From NCBI RefSeq assembly GCF_947493595.1, contig NZ_CANLRL010000002.1, positions 643,323 through 707,322 of the forward strand: DNA of 64,000 nucleotides, in the 5' to 3' direction. Origin of the DNA: an uncultured Shimia sp. Its GTDB lineage: Bacteria > Pseudomonadota > Alphaproteobacteria > Rhodobacterales > Rhodobacteraceae. The position numbers and the translations under genes were made by a program. The notes under the pieces were generated by a model. That model had not been told where the DNA came from. It made no database searches and saw only the letters and a program-made list of their open reading frames with translations. Below, in pieces: positions 1 to 8,055 of the stretch (positions are counted from its first letter, which is position 1; every line of letters begins with the position of its first letter).

Positions 1-849
1 GCGGACCAGATGCTTGACATGGGCTTCATTCACAGCTTGCGCAAAATTGCGCCACACCTGGGCACACCGCGTCAAACCATGCTGTTTTCCGCCACTATGC
101 CCAAGCAGATGAATGAGTTGAGCCAGAGCTATCTGACCAACCCAAAGCGGGTGGAATGTGCCCCTCCCGGTAAGACAGCGGATAAGATCACCCAGTCGGT
201 GGAATACCACGAAAAGGGCGAGAAGCGCGTTCGCCTGCGTGAAATCCTGAATGAAAACAAAGATAAGAGCACGCTAATCTTCTCGCGCACCAAACATGGT
301 GCGGAGCGGATGATGAAGCAGCTGGTGGCTGAGGGCTTCAATGCGGCCTCGATCCACGGCAACAAAAGCCAGGGTCAACGCGATCGGGCGATCAAGGCCT
401 TCCGCGATGGTGACGTGACCATTCTGGTGGCCACAGATGTGGCGGCGCGGGGCATTGATATTCCGGCGATCTCGCTGGTGATCAACTTTGATCTGCCCAA
501 TGTTGCGGAAAGCTATGTGCACCGGATCGGCCGCACCGCGCGGGCCGGGCGTGATGGGCAGGCCATCTCTTTCTGTGCCTCGGATGAGCGGGATTACCTG
601 AAAGACATTGAGAAGCTGATTGGCCGTAAGTTTGACCGGCCGGAGTGGGAACCTGCCGAGTCCAGTAAGCAATATGCGCGGGACGCGCGGGCGGCTGCTG
701 GGCAGGGTCAGAAATCCCGTGGCCGTGGTGGGGCAAACGCCGGTGGCAAACCTGGCGGAAAACCGGGTGGCAAACCGGGCGGGAACGCCGGGGGCAAGCC
801 GGGGGCAGGACGTCGTCGGCGCAACCGGCCGCGCAAGTCCGCCGCTTAA
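1..849 (+). CDS. DEAD-box ATP-dependent RNA helicase, RhlE type (5' partial)
   Basis: The reading frame is open from the first base, and the first codons (Ala-Asp-Gln-Met-Leu) are the tail of a DEAD motif followed by the usual QMLDMGF, so the gene begins upstream of the window. The 282 visible residues contain the rest of a superfamily 2 helicase core: motif III (FSATMP), motif IV (LIFSRTKHGAERM), motif V (ATDVAARGIDIP) and motif VI (HRIGRTARAGR). The tail after about residue 225 is low-complexity Gly/Lys/Pro-rich, with GGKPGG repeats and a final Arg-rich stretch, as in RhlE-like helicases, where it binds RNA non-specifically. The expected role is cytoplasmic RNA unwinding in ribosome assembly or mRNA decay. 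A strong hairpin terminator follows the stop. The family is certain; assignment to RhlE rather than another DEAD-box subfamily is probable. Confidence 0.95.
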   Translation, partial: ADQMLDMGFIHSLRKIAPHLGTPRQTMLFSATMPKQMNELSQSYLTNPKRVECAPPGKTADKITQSVEYHEKGEKRVRLREILNENKDKSTLIFSRTKHGAERMMKQLVAEGFNAASIHGNKSQGQRDRAIKAFRDGDVTILVATDVAARGIDIPAISLVINFDLPNVAESYVHRIGRTARAGRDGQAISFCASDERDYLKDIEKLIGRKFDRPEWEPAESSKQYARDARAAAGQGQKSRGRGGANAGGKPGGKPGGKPGGNAGGKPGAGRRRRNRPRKSAA

Positions 850-857
850 GGCAAAAG

Positions 858-889
858 AAACAGCCGCAGACGAGGGTCTGCGGCTGTTT
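858..889. terminator. Bidirectional hairpin terminator between helicase and aldehyde dehydrogenase
   Basis: A perfect 13-bp stem (AAACAGCCGCAGA, 858-870, pairing with 877-889) encloses a 6-base loop. A-rich sequence on the left and T-rich sequence on the right let it end transcripts from both converging genes. Confidence 0.85.
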
Positions 890-914
890 CACTTTCAAGG
901 TAGCGAGGGCGGCG

Positions 915-2342
915 TTACGCCATGGGCACGCCGCTGATGGATTTGGTTTCGCAGAACTCTTCCAGGCCCCAAGTGCCACCTTCGCGGCCGTTGCCAGACT
1001 GACCATATCCGCCAAAAGGCGAGCCATTGATGCGCGACACGCCGTTGGTTTCTACCATGCCGGAACGGACCTGACGTGCCACACGCAGGCGCTTGTCGTC
1101 GTCCTGTGTCTGGATGTAGTTGGTCAGGCCGTACACCGTGTCATTGGCCATCTGAACCGCCTGTTCTTCGCTTTCAAACGGTGAGATTGCCAGCACCGGA
1201 CCAAAAATTTCTTCGCGGTAGATGGTCATGTCCGGAGTGACGTCGGCAAAGACGGTTGGACGAACATAGAAACCTTTGTTCATGCCTTCGGGTCGGCCCA
1301 AGCCACCAGACACCAAAGTGGCGCCTTCTTTGATGCCGGTTTCGATCAGCCCTTGGATTTTGTTGAATTGCAGTTCGGAAACCACAGGGCCGATGTGACG
1401 GCCGGACTCTGTGGTGGCACCAACTTGGGTGGCGTCCGCTGCAGCCTTGGCTTGCTCCACAGCTTCGGCATAGCGGCTGCTTTCGACCATCATGCGGGTT
1501 GGCGCGTTACAGGATTGGCCAGAGTTCTGCATGCAGTGGATCACGCCGCGCTTCACGGCTTTTTCGTCAGCATCGGCAAAGATGATGTTGGCGCCTTTGC
1601 CGCCGAGCTCCAGGCTGACGCGTTTGAGCGTGTCTGCGGCAGCTTTGGAAATGGCGATGCCAGCGCGGGTCGAGCCGGTGAAGCTGACCATGTCCACATC
1701 GGGGTGGGACGACAGCTGAGAGCCGACGCCAACGCCGTCCCCATTGACCATGTTGAAGACGCCTGCCGGGAAGCCGGCTTCGTCCATCATCTCGGTGAAG
1801 ACAATGGAGGAGAGCGGCGCGATTTCGGATGGCTTTAGCACCATGGTGCAGCCGACCAGCAATGCCGGAATGGCTTTCAGGAAGACCTGATTCATCGGCC
1901 AGTTCCATGGTGTGATCATGGCGCAGACGCCAATCGGCTCTTTGCGCATGCGGTCTGCGCCCATGGCGTATTCGAATTCGAAGTTTTCGAGGGCCTCCAG
2001 GAAACCATCAAGGTGCCAGACACCGGCGCCCCATTGGTTGTTCTTGGCGAGATCGGTTGGCGCTCCCATTTCGAGGCGCATGGCTTCGGCCATGTCATGA
2101 CGGCGGGCCATGTAGATTTCGCGAAGCTTTTTAACCTTCGCCACACGCTCTTCCAAAGCCGTGTCGGCCCAGGCTGGGAAGGCTGCACGGGCGGCCGCCA
2201 CAGCCGCGTCGGTGTCTGCTTGATCGCCGAGCGAAATCACGGCGCAGGTGTCTTCGGTGGCGGGGTCAATGACGGGCAGGTCATTGGCGGCAACGGGGTC
2301 GACCCATTGGCCGTTGATGTAGAATTGGCGTTTCTCGATCAT
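915..2342 (-). CDS. NAD(P)-dependent aldehyde dehydrogenase family protein
   Basis: A 475-residue member of the aldehyde dehydrogenase superfamily, which oxidises aldehydes to carboxylic acids with NAD(P)+. Visible landmarks are the ITPWNWP segment near residue 143, the FTGSTRAG cofactor turn near 221, the general-base glutamate in LELGGKGANI (Glu245), the nucleophilic cysteine in SGQSCNAPTR (Cys278), and the EEIFGPVL motif. The length is typical. I start at the ATG at 2342 because a GAGAGGGA ribosome site sits 9-10 bases ahead; an in-frame GTG at 2351 would lie on top of that site. The substrate is not readable from sequence. A perfect palindrome about 90 bp upstream is shared with the aminotransferase gene at 15.1-16.5 kb, which suggests common control and a role in amine or amino-acid catabolism (inference). 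Confidence 0.93.
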   Translation of the reverse strand: MIEKRQFYINGQWVDPVAANDLPVIDPATEDTCAVISLGDQADTDAAVAAARAAFPAWADTALEERVAKVKKLREIYMARRHDMAEAMRLEMGAPTDLAKNNQWGAGVWHLDGFLEALENFEFEYAMGADRMRKEPIGVCAMITPWNWPMNQVFLKAIPALLVGCTMVLKPSEIAPLSSIVFTEMMDEAGFPAGVFNMVNGDGVGVGSQLSSHPDVDMVSFTGSTRAGIAISKAAADTLKRVSLELGGKGANIIFADADEKAVKRGVIHCMQNSGQSCNAPTRMMVESSRYAEAVEQAKAAADATQVGATTESGRHIGPVVSELQFNKIQGLIETGIKEGATLVSGGLGRPEGMNKGFYVRPTVFADVTPDMTIYREEIFGPVLAISPFESEEQAVQMANDTVYGLTNYIQTQDDDKRLRVARQVRSGMVETNGVSRINGSPFGGYGQSGNGREGGTWGLEEFCETKSISGVPMA

Positions 2343-2423
2343 GGTGTTCACTCCCTCTCGATCTTGGCGTCAGTCTGCGCGGCTAAACGAGGAGCCGCAA
2401 GTGGGGCGACGCGCGGTCACAAT

Positions 2424-2439
2424 TAATTTGATCAAATTA
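2424..2439. promoter_or_regulatory. Palindromic candidate operator upstream of aldehyde dehydrogenase
   Basis: TAATTTGATCAAATTA is a perfect 16-bp palindrome centred about 90 bp upstream of the aldehyde dehydrogenase start. Its 14-bp core (AATTTGATCAAATT) recurs exactly at 16525-16538, upstream of another catabolic gene. The binding protein is unknown. Confidence 0.6.
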
Positions 2440-2491
2440 TTTCTTCCGGTAAAGGGGTGGCGTTCAAAAAAGACAGATGTAGTCTGCGCAA

Positions 2492-2506
2492 TGTCGATAT
2501 TCGACA
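2492..2506. promoter_or_regulatory. Inverted repeat upstream of the peroxiredoxin gene
   Basis: TGTCGA-TAT-TCGACA, two perfect 6-bp arms around a 3-base centre, lies about 93 bp before the peroxiredoxin start. It has the size of a dimeric regulator site. No regulator is identified. Confidence 0.4.
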
Positions 2507-2598
2507 AAGAACCGTTTTTACATCCCGCCGGAGCCGCGAGAATTGTCTCGCCTGACGTTGCAAGGCGGCGTGTGCGACCCACAGAGAGGGAGAAACCC

Positions 2599-3252
2599 AT
2601 GGGCTTGCGAATCAATGATGTTGTGCCAAATTTCACCGCCGAGACGGATCAGGGTACGATCACTTTTCACGACTGGATCGGCGACAGCTGGGCCATTCTG
2701 TTTTCCCATCCAAAAGACTTCACCCCAGTCTGCACCACCGAATTTGGCGCAGTCGCGCAGCTTGCAGAGGAGTGGCAGAAACGCGGCACCAAAGTAATTG
2801 GTGTGTCCGTGGATGGGGTGGAAGACCACAAGGGCTGGAAGAAAGACATTGAGTCTTATGCGGGCACTGGCGCGGGTTTCCCGATTATTGCCGATGATGG
2901 CCTGGCTGTCTCTAAAGCCTTCGACATGCTGCCAGCGGAGGCCTATTTGCCGGATGGCCGTACCCCTGCGGACAGCGCCACTGTGCGTTCTGTATTCATC
3001 ATTGGGCCGGACAAGCAGTTGAAGCTGTCGATGACATACCCGATGAACGTGGGTCGGAACTTTGCCGAAGTGCTGCGTGCACTGGATGGTCTACAGACCG
3101 CAGCAAAAGAGAATGTGGCCACGCCAGCAAACTGGACCCCCGGGGGTGATGTTGTGATCCCGGTTGCGGTGAGCGACGAAGATGCGAAAGCCAAATACGG
3201 TGAGTTCACAACACACTTCCCATACCTGCGCACCACCAAATTGCCGGGCTAA
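2599..3252 (+). CDS. Peroxiredoxin, 1-Cys (Prx6) type
   Basis: A 217-residue thiol peroxidase that reduces hydrogen peroxide and organic hydroperoxides in the cytoplasm. The peroxidatic cysteine is Cys45 in HPKDFTPVCTTE, the signature of the AhpC/TSA family. The long C-terminal arm (residues about 160-217, with the conserved TPANWTPGGDVVIP segment) is the Prx6-type dimerisation region, and no resolving cysteine is visible, so this is a 1-Cys enzyme that needs an external reductant. The ATG at 2599 follows a GAGAGGGAG ribosome site; the frame is open further upstream but gives no family-like sequence. The gene is divergent from the aldehyde dehydrogenase, and the 256-bp gap holds two inverted repeats. 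A rho-independent terminator follows. Confidence 0.95.
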   Translation: MGLRINDVVPNFTAETDQGTITFHDWIGDSWAILFSHPKDFTPVCTTEFGAVAQLAEEWQKRGTKVIGVSVDGVEDHKGWKKDIESYAGTGAGFPIIADDGLAVSKAFDMLPAEAYLPDGRTPADSATVRSVFIIGPDKQLKLSMTYPMNVGRNFAEVLRALDGLQTAAKENVATPANWTPGGDVVIPVAVSDEDAKAKYGEFTTHFPYLRTTKLPG

Positions 3253-3284
3253 AATCGGTCCATCTGACCAAATTGAGATGTAGG

Positions 3285-3318
3285 AAAAGCGCGCTGGTTT
3301 GACCCGCGCGCTTTTTTT
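3285..3318 (+). terminator. Rho-independent terminator after peroxiredoxin
   Basis: AAAAGCGCGC (3285-3294) pairs with GCGCGCTTTT (3306-3315) around an 11-base loop, and the run of seven T continues to 3318. Confidence 0.85.
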
Positions 3319-3426
3319 GTTGAGGCCTGTCTCGCCCGACTCTGACGCGAGGTAATTTTAATGCGCAAACTAAATTGACCCTGACAATTAAGCCACTGGA
3401 AACAGTTTTGTCCGAAGAAGGGCAAG

Positions 3427-3738
3427 ATGACCCAACGTGCGCAATATCTTCCGGCGATTCTTGCTGTTGTCTTTTGCCTGACCGTAACCCCGGTTTTGGC
3501 AATTGTCAGCGCACCCGTGAAAGCGGGTGGGCCGGTCTTGGTTGTCGCGCGTCCTGGGACAGACCTGACAGAACTGGTTGAGGCTTCTGGCGGCTGGGTG
3601 GTGGGCGTAGCGCGTGCACCGCTGGCGGTTATGGGGGTGTCAGACGACGACGGATTTGAACAGAGACTGAAACAAAACGGGGCCTGGGCCATTCTGGACG
3701 GCGAAGCGCTGGCCTGGCTGTGTGGTGAGACAACATGA
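3427..3738 (+). CDS. Small secreted or membrane-anchored hypothetical protein
   Basis: A 103-residue protein that I do not recognise. Residues about 8-25 form a hydrophobic signal peptide or anchor ending in a VLA-like cleavage region. The remainder is a compact soluble domain: a PVLVVARPG segment, then an acidic SDDDGFEQRL stretch and a C-terminal LDGEALAWLC. Its last four bases overlap the ATG of the chemoreceptor gene (ATGA), a sign of translational coupling. The predicted location is the periplasm or the outer face of the membrane, where it could assist the receptor. That role is inference from the overlap only. Confidence 0.7.
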   Translation: MTQRAQYLPAILAVVFCLTVTPVLAIVSAPVKAGGPVLVVARPGTDLTELVEASGGWVVGVARAPLAVMGVSDDDGFEQRLKQNGAWAILDGEALAWLCGETT

Positions 3739-5324
3739 CAGATGATCTGAAATTGACAAAGGCCCGCCAGACGGGCGTGAAGGTTTTGGCCATTGTGGCC
3801 GCTGTTCTGGGCGTTACCGCGACGACCATTGCCTTTATGCGGAGCGGCCAACTTGTGGTGGTTGGCGCTTCGGCTGGAGTGTTTGCTGCGCTAGCGTTTT
3901 ACGCCTTTCGGTTGGGTGGCAATCTGGCGGCGCGTTTAAGTGTGACCGTGGCGGTGATCGGACAGATTGCTGTGATCCTGGCTGCGATGGCTGGGCATGC
4001 GTGGCAGCTGGATGTGCACATGGTGTTCTTTGCTGCGCTGGCGATGCTGACGCTGATGACCTGTCCGGCATCACTGCTGGTGGGGGCAGGCGTGACCGCG
4101 GTGCACCACTTGGCGCTGACATTCTTTTGGCCGTCCATGGTTTACCCCTCCGTGGATCTTATGGAAAACATTGGTCGGACCGTGCTGCACGCGGTGGTAG
4201 TGATTGCTGAGACCGGCATTTTGTTGACGTCTGTGATGACCACGCTGCGCCAGATGAACGAGCGCAACAAAGAGCAGGCGGTGCTTTCTGAGACCATGGA
4301 AGCGCTCAAGGCCGAGAAGACCGGAATCGAAGCGCGTGAAAAGGCGCAGGCCGATGTGGTGAGCACGCTGCACGAGCGGCTGACCCGTATTGCCAATGGC
4401 AATTTGGATGCCTCGATCAACCACTCGTTTGACAAGAGCTATGAAGCCCTGCGCAAAAGCTTCAATGATGCGGTGTCTTCGCTGAGCGGGATCATCACAT
4501 CTGTGACCTCGGTATCGAGCCAGATTGAGGTCGACAGTCGTGAGTTGGCGGAAGTCTCCAACAGCGTGGCGCACAGCACCGAGAAACAGGCGGGTGCCCT
4601 GCAAGGTGTGACCGATGCGGTGGAGCAGATTGCCGATGCGATGAACGGGGCTGTGGAGAAAGCCAAGTCTACGCAGGAACGGTTTGACCACACCCGCAAT
4701 ATGACCAGCAACGGCGCAGAAGTGGTGCGTCAGGCGGTGAGCACCATGGATGAGATCGAGGCGTCGTCGTCTCAGATTGACCACGTTGTGACGCTGATCG
4801 AAGACATCGCCTTTCAGACCAACCTGTTGGCGTTGAATGCCGGTGTGGAAGCGGCGCGGGCCGGGGAAGCTGGTGCAGGCTTTGCAATCGTGGCTTCCGA
4901 GGTTCGGGAATTGGCGCATCGCTCAGCGGAAGCAGCGCAGAACATCAACAAGCTGATCTCGGAGAGCAACGGCCATGTAACCAACGGCGTGGCCTTGGTG
5001 CGGCAGGTTGGCGAGGCGCTGGAGGCGATCTTGGGGGATGTGAACCAAGTGTCCGGCAATGTGGCAGAAATCTCCGATGTGTCCAGCGAACAGGCGCAGT
5101 CGGTTGAGAAAATCCGCGGCAGTATGCAGACCATTGGCAGCGAGACGCAGGCCAACGCGGCGCGGGCGGAGGAGGCCTCTGCAGCGACGTCCAGCCTGGA
5201 TATGGCGGTGGATCGTTTGGTCGATGCGCTGGCCGGGTTCCGTGTGGCAGCTGAGGCGCCGCAGACCGGTGATGTGGAGATGTTTGACGAAGATGGCGAT
5301 GACGAGGCTTGGGCCGCCGCCTAA
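3735..5324 (+). CDS. Methyl-accepting chemotaxis protein with polytopic membrane sensor
   Basis: A 529-residue chemoreceptor. Residues about 12-170 hold roughly six hydrophobic segments instead of the usual two helices and periplasmic domain, with conserved His/Trp pairs in the loops (GHAWQLDVHM and HHLALTFFWP), so the signal is probably sensed within or at the membrane. A coiled-coil/HAMP-like stretch (about 185-250) leads to the cytoplasmic signalling hairpin, whose tip contains IEDIAFQTNLLALNAGVEAARAG split by the usual glycine and followed by VRELAHRSAEAA. This tip contacts CheA and CheW. The C-terminus is acidic (MFDEDGDDEAW). No other che gene is in the window. The gene is translationally coupled to the small secreted protein before it and ends at a strong terminator. 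The ligand is unknown. Confidence 0.95.
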   Translation: MTDDLKLTKARQTGVKVLAIVAAVLGVTATTIAFMRSGQLVVVGASAGVFAALAFYAFRLGGNLAARLSVTVAVIGQIAVILAAMAGHAWQLDVHMVFFAALAMLTLMTCPASLLVGAGVTAVHHLALTFFWPSMVYPSVDLMENIGRTVLHAVVVIAETGILLTSVMTTLRQMNERNKEQAVLSETMEALKAEKTGIEAREKAQADVVSTLHERLTRIANGNLDASINHSFDKSYEALRKSFNDAVSSLSGIITSVTSVSSQIEVDSRELAEVSNSVAHSTEKQAGALQGVTDAVEQIADAMNGAVEKAKSTQERFDHTRNMTSNGAEVVRQAVSTMDEIEASSSQIDHVVTLIEDIAFQTNLLALNAGVEAARAGEAGAGFAIVASEVRELAHRSAEAAQNINKLISESNGHVTNGVALVRQVGEALEAILGDVNQVSGNVAEISDVSSEQAQSVEKIRGSMQTIGSETQANAARAEEASAATSSLDMAVDRLVDALAGFRVAAEAPQTGDVEMFDEDGDDEAWAAA

Positions 5325-5345
5325 TCCGGTCAGATGTAGAAAAAG

Positions 5346-5377
5346 AAAAGCGCCGGCGGGGAACCGCCGGCGCTTTT
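5346..5377. terminator. Hairpin terminator between chemoreceptor and ALDH16 operon
   Basis: AAAAGCGCCGGCGG (5346-5359) pairs with CCGCCGGCGCTTTT (5364-5377) around a 4-base loop, with poly-A on the left and poly-T on the right. It can serve both converging transcripts. Confidence 0.85.
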
Positions 5378-5394
5378 TTGTGTTTGGTTTGTGC

Positions 5395-7740
5395 TTACTC
5401 GCCGTAGGGCACCCAGATGTTTTTGACTTCGGTCGCCGCCTGCAGGAACTCGCGCCCTTCGCCTTCTGTACCCATCCAATCACGCGCGAGGCCATTGTTG
5501 ACCCAGGTGCGCTTGAGGTTGCCAGCGCTGGCGTGTTCGATCTCGGCAGAGACATCTGAGGAGGAGAACGACCAGACCGCGTCCACATCCAAGTGACCAG
5601 CCAATGGACCGGCCAGTTCGGCGTGGGAGCCGGTGAGGATGTTGACCACACCGCCCGGTACATCGGAGGTTTCGAGCACCTGATAGAAGTCGGTGGCGGC
5701 CAGAGGGAAGGCTTCTGAAGCGACCAGTACAGTGCGGTTGCCCATCGCAATAGCCGGCGCCATTGCGGAGATCAGGCCCAGAAGTGGCGCGTCATCTGCA
5801 CAGAGCGCACCAATCACGCCCACGGGTTCCTTCATCGCCAGCGCCACGCCGCGGATTGGCACGCCATGCGCCTGACCGTCATATTTGTCGGCCCATGCGG
5901 CGTAGGTGAAGAGGCGGCGGATCGAGGTTTCAACCTCTGCAGCGCCGGTCTTTCCGCCGGTCAGAAGGTTCACGCGTGTGGCAAACTCGTCTTTGCGGGC
6001 GGAGAGGTTTTCCGCGATGTAGTAGAGGATTTGCGCACGCAGGTGACCTGTGGTGCCGGACCAGCCTTTGGCCGCATGAGCAGCCTCAACCGCGTTGCGG
6101 ACGTCTTTGCGATTGGCAATCGGGGCCTGGCCCAGAAGCGCGCCGGATTTGCCGTAGATGTTCTGGCTGTAGCCACCATCTGGACGCGCCTGTTTGCCGC
6201 CAACGTAGAGCTTTGGCGTGCGGTCCAATGGATCGGTTGGGCCTTTATCGCCTGTGAAGGCTTCGACAGGCTTGAGCGCCTTGGGCGCGCCTTTGGGTTG
6301 GGTATAGGCCGCCAGACCTTCCCATCCGCCTTCGCGGCCGTAGCCACTTTCGCGCACACCGCCAAAGCCAGCAGCGGCGTCAAACAGGTTGGTGGCGTTG
6401 ACCCAGACCACGCCGGCCACGAGCTTTGGTGCGATGTCCAGCGCGAGGTTCACATTCTCGGTCCAGAGTGTCGCCGCCAAGCCGTAGCGGGTGTTGTTCG
6501 CCAGCTGCACGGCCTCGGACGGCGTGCGGAAGGTGGTAGAGACCAGCACTGGGCCGAAGATCTCTTCCTGCATCAGCTTGGAAGAGGGGGCGAGGCCGGT
6601 GATAAGGGTTGGTGGGTAGAAGCAGCCCTCGACTGGCATGTCGATCGGAGCGTGGTAAGTTTCGCCATCGGTGTTGCCTGCAACCATGTCGGTGATGGTT
6701 TGCAGCTGGACCGGATCGACCACAGCACCCACGTCGATGCATTTGTCCAGCGGGTTGCCGATGCGCAGACCGTCCATGCGGGTCTTAAGCTTGCGATAGA
6801 ACGTCTCTGCAATGCCTTCCTGAACCAGGAGACGAGACCCGGCGCAACAGACCTGACCCTGGTTGAACCAGATGGCGTCGACCAGACCTTCGATGGCGGA
6901 GTCAATGTCGGCATCTTCGAAAACGATGTATGGGGATTTGCCGCCCAGTTCCAAAGTCAGCGACTTGCCGGAGCCTGCGGTGGCTGCGCGGATGCGCTTG
7001 CCGACATCTGTGGAGCCGGTGAAGGCGACTTTGTTGATGTCTTCATGCGCGCTGATCATTTCGCCCACGGCGCCGTCACCGGTGACGATGTTGACCACAC
7101 CGGCGGGCAAGCCTGCTTGCTGACAGATGTCGGCAAAGGCCATGGCCGTGAGAGAAGTGTATTCGGCTGGTTTAAGAACAACGGTGTTGCCCATCGCCAG
7201 CGCAGGCGCAACTTTCCAGGCCAGCATCAGCAGCGGGAAGTTCCATGGGATGATTTGACCGCAGACACCCAGCGCTTGCGCGTTGGGCAATTCCGCTTCC
7301 ATGAGCTGCGCCATGCCAGCGTGGTAGTAGAAATGGCGCTGCACCAGCGGGATATCGATGTCGCGGCTTTCACGGATTGGTTTGCCGTTGTCCAGCGTTT
7401 CCAGAACCGCAAACAGGCGGCTGTGTTTTTGCAACAGGCGCGCAATGGCGTAGAGGTATTTGGCGCGACCATGGCCGCCGAGACCTTCCCATTTGGCTTG
7501 GGCTTTGCGCGCAGCTTTGACAGCGGCGTTGACTTCGTCCTGCGAGGCCTGCGTCAGATCAGCCAGAGTTTCGCCGTTGGCGGGGTTCTTGGACTGGAAG
7601 TCCTTGCGTGGAGTGGTCCAGTCGCCGTCGATGAAATGGCCAAAGGCCGCGCCTTGATCAACAATCCAGGCCAGCGCATCTGCGGCGCTTTCGGGGGCGG
7701 GGCCGTAGTCCATGGTGTCAAAAATCTCTTTAACGGTCAT
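5395..7740 (-). CDS. Aldehyde dehydrogenase, two-domain ALDH16 family
   Basis: A 781-residue protein, about 1.6 times the length of a normal aldehyde dehydrogenase. Residues about 35-510 form a complete ALDH core with the IIPWNFPL segment, FTGSTDVG turn, general base in LELGGKSPYI, catalytic cysteine in GQVCCAGSRL and EEIFGPVLV. Residues about 515-781 are a second, partial ALDH-like domain (YVGGKQARPDGGY onward, PVGVIGALCADDAP) that lacks a catalytic cysteine. This is the layout of ALDH16, whose bacterial members keep the active cysteine. It is the last gene of an operon with deoC: the aldolase releases acetaldehyde, and this enzyme is well placed to oxidise it. The ATG at 7740 follows an AAGGGG ribosome site. 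The operon link to acetaldehyde is inference. Confidence 0.93.
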   Translation of the reverse strand: MTVKEIFDTMDYGPAPESAADALAWIVDQGAAFGHFIDGDWTTPRKDFQSKNPANGETLADLTQASQDEVNAAVKAARKAQAKWEGLGGHGRAKYLYAIARLLQKHSRLFAVLETLDNGKPIRESRDIDIPLVQRHFYYHAGMAQLMEAELPNAQALGVCGQIIPWNFPLLMLAWKVAPALAMGNTVVLKPAEYTSLTAMAFADICQQAGLPAGVVNIVTGDGAVGEMISAHEDINKVAFTGSTDVGKRIRAATAGSGKSLTLELGGKSPYIVFEDADIDSAIEGLVDAIWFNQGQVCCAGSRLLVQEGIAETFYRKLKTRMDGLRIGNPLDKCIDVGAVVDPVQLQTITDMVAGNTDGETYHAPIDMPVEGCFYPPTLITGLAPSSKLMQEEIFGPVLVSTTFRTPSEAVQLANNTRYGLAATLWTENVNLALDIAPKLVAGVVWVNATNLFDAAAGFGGVRESGYGREGGWEGLAAYTQPKGAPKALKPVEAFTGDKGPTDPLDRTPKLYVGGKQARPDGGYSQNIYGKSGALLGQAPIANRKDVRNAVEAAHAAKGWSGTTGHLRAQILYYIAENLSARKDEFATRVNLLTGGKTGAAEVETSIRRLFTYAAWADKYDGQAHGVPIRGVALAMKEPVGVIGALCADDAPLLGLISAMAPAIAMGNRTVLVASEAFPLAATDFYQVLETSDVPGGVVNILTGSHAELAGPLAGHLDVDAVWSFSSSDVSAEIEHASAGNLKRTWVNNGLARDWMGTEGEGREFLQAATEVKNIWVPYGE

Positions 7741-7751
7741 TTGTCTTCCCC

Positions 7752-8045
7752 TTACGAGGTTATCTTGTGAAGCGCGGTCTGAAGCTCTTCGGACGGCACT
7801 GTTTCGCTGTGTAAAATGCCGGCCATGACGGCTTCGGCAATTTGGGCGGTTGTTTTGTCGAGCAGGTCCGGCTGCGTGTGCGCGTGTTCAAAAGCCTCTT
7901 GCAGGAAGTCGGCAAGGCGAGCTTCCAAACCGACACCGGACTGGTGATCGTCACATCGAGCGACCCACGTCCGTTGGGACCAGACCTTCATTCGTAGAAG
8001 GTGTTGATCCGGGATCGGAGCGTTGGTGTTTGGGGCTGCGCTCAC
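7752..8045 (-). CDS. Small hypothetical protein between deoC and ALDH16
   Basis: A 97-residue reading frame starting at GTG (8045), with an AAGGA ribosome site 7 bases ahead. It lies 10 bp after the deoC stop and 11 bp before the ALDH16 start, so it fits exactly into the operon. The N-terminal half is basic and irregular. Residues about 40-97 look like a compact helical domain (LADFLQEAFEHAH, then TTAQIAEAVMAGIL). There is no signal peptide or membrane segment, and I do not recognise a family. The spacing and ribosome site argue that it is translated. It could be an accessory subunit, or the start could be slightly different. Confidence 0.6.
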   Translation of the reverse strand: MSAAPNTNAPIPDQHLLRMKVWSQRTWVARCDDHQSGVGLEARLADFLQEAFEHAHTQPDLLDKTTAQIAEAVMAGILHSETVPSEELQTALHKITS

Positions 8046-8055
8046 AGAGGTATCC

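Noticed and set aside
5866..7770. 634-codon plus-strand frame opposite ALDH16
   Set aside because: Antisense shadow of a conserved dehydrogenase; composition is Gly/Arg/His-rich without domains.
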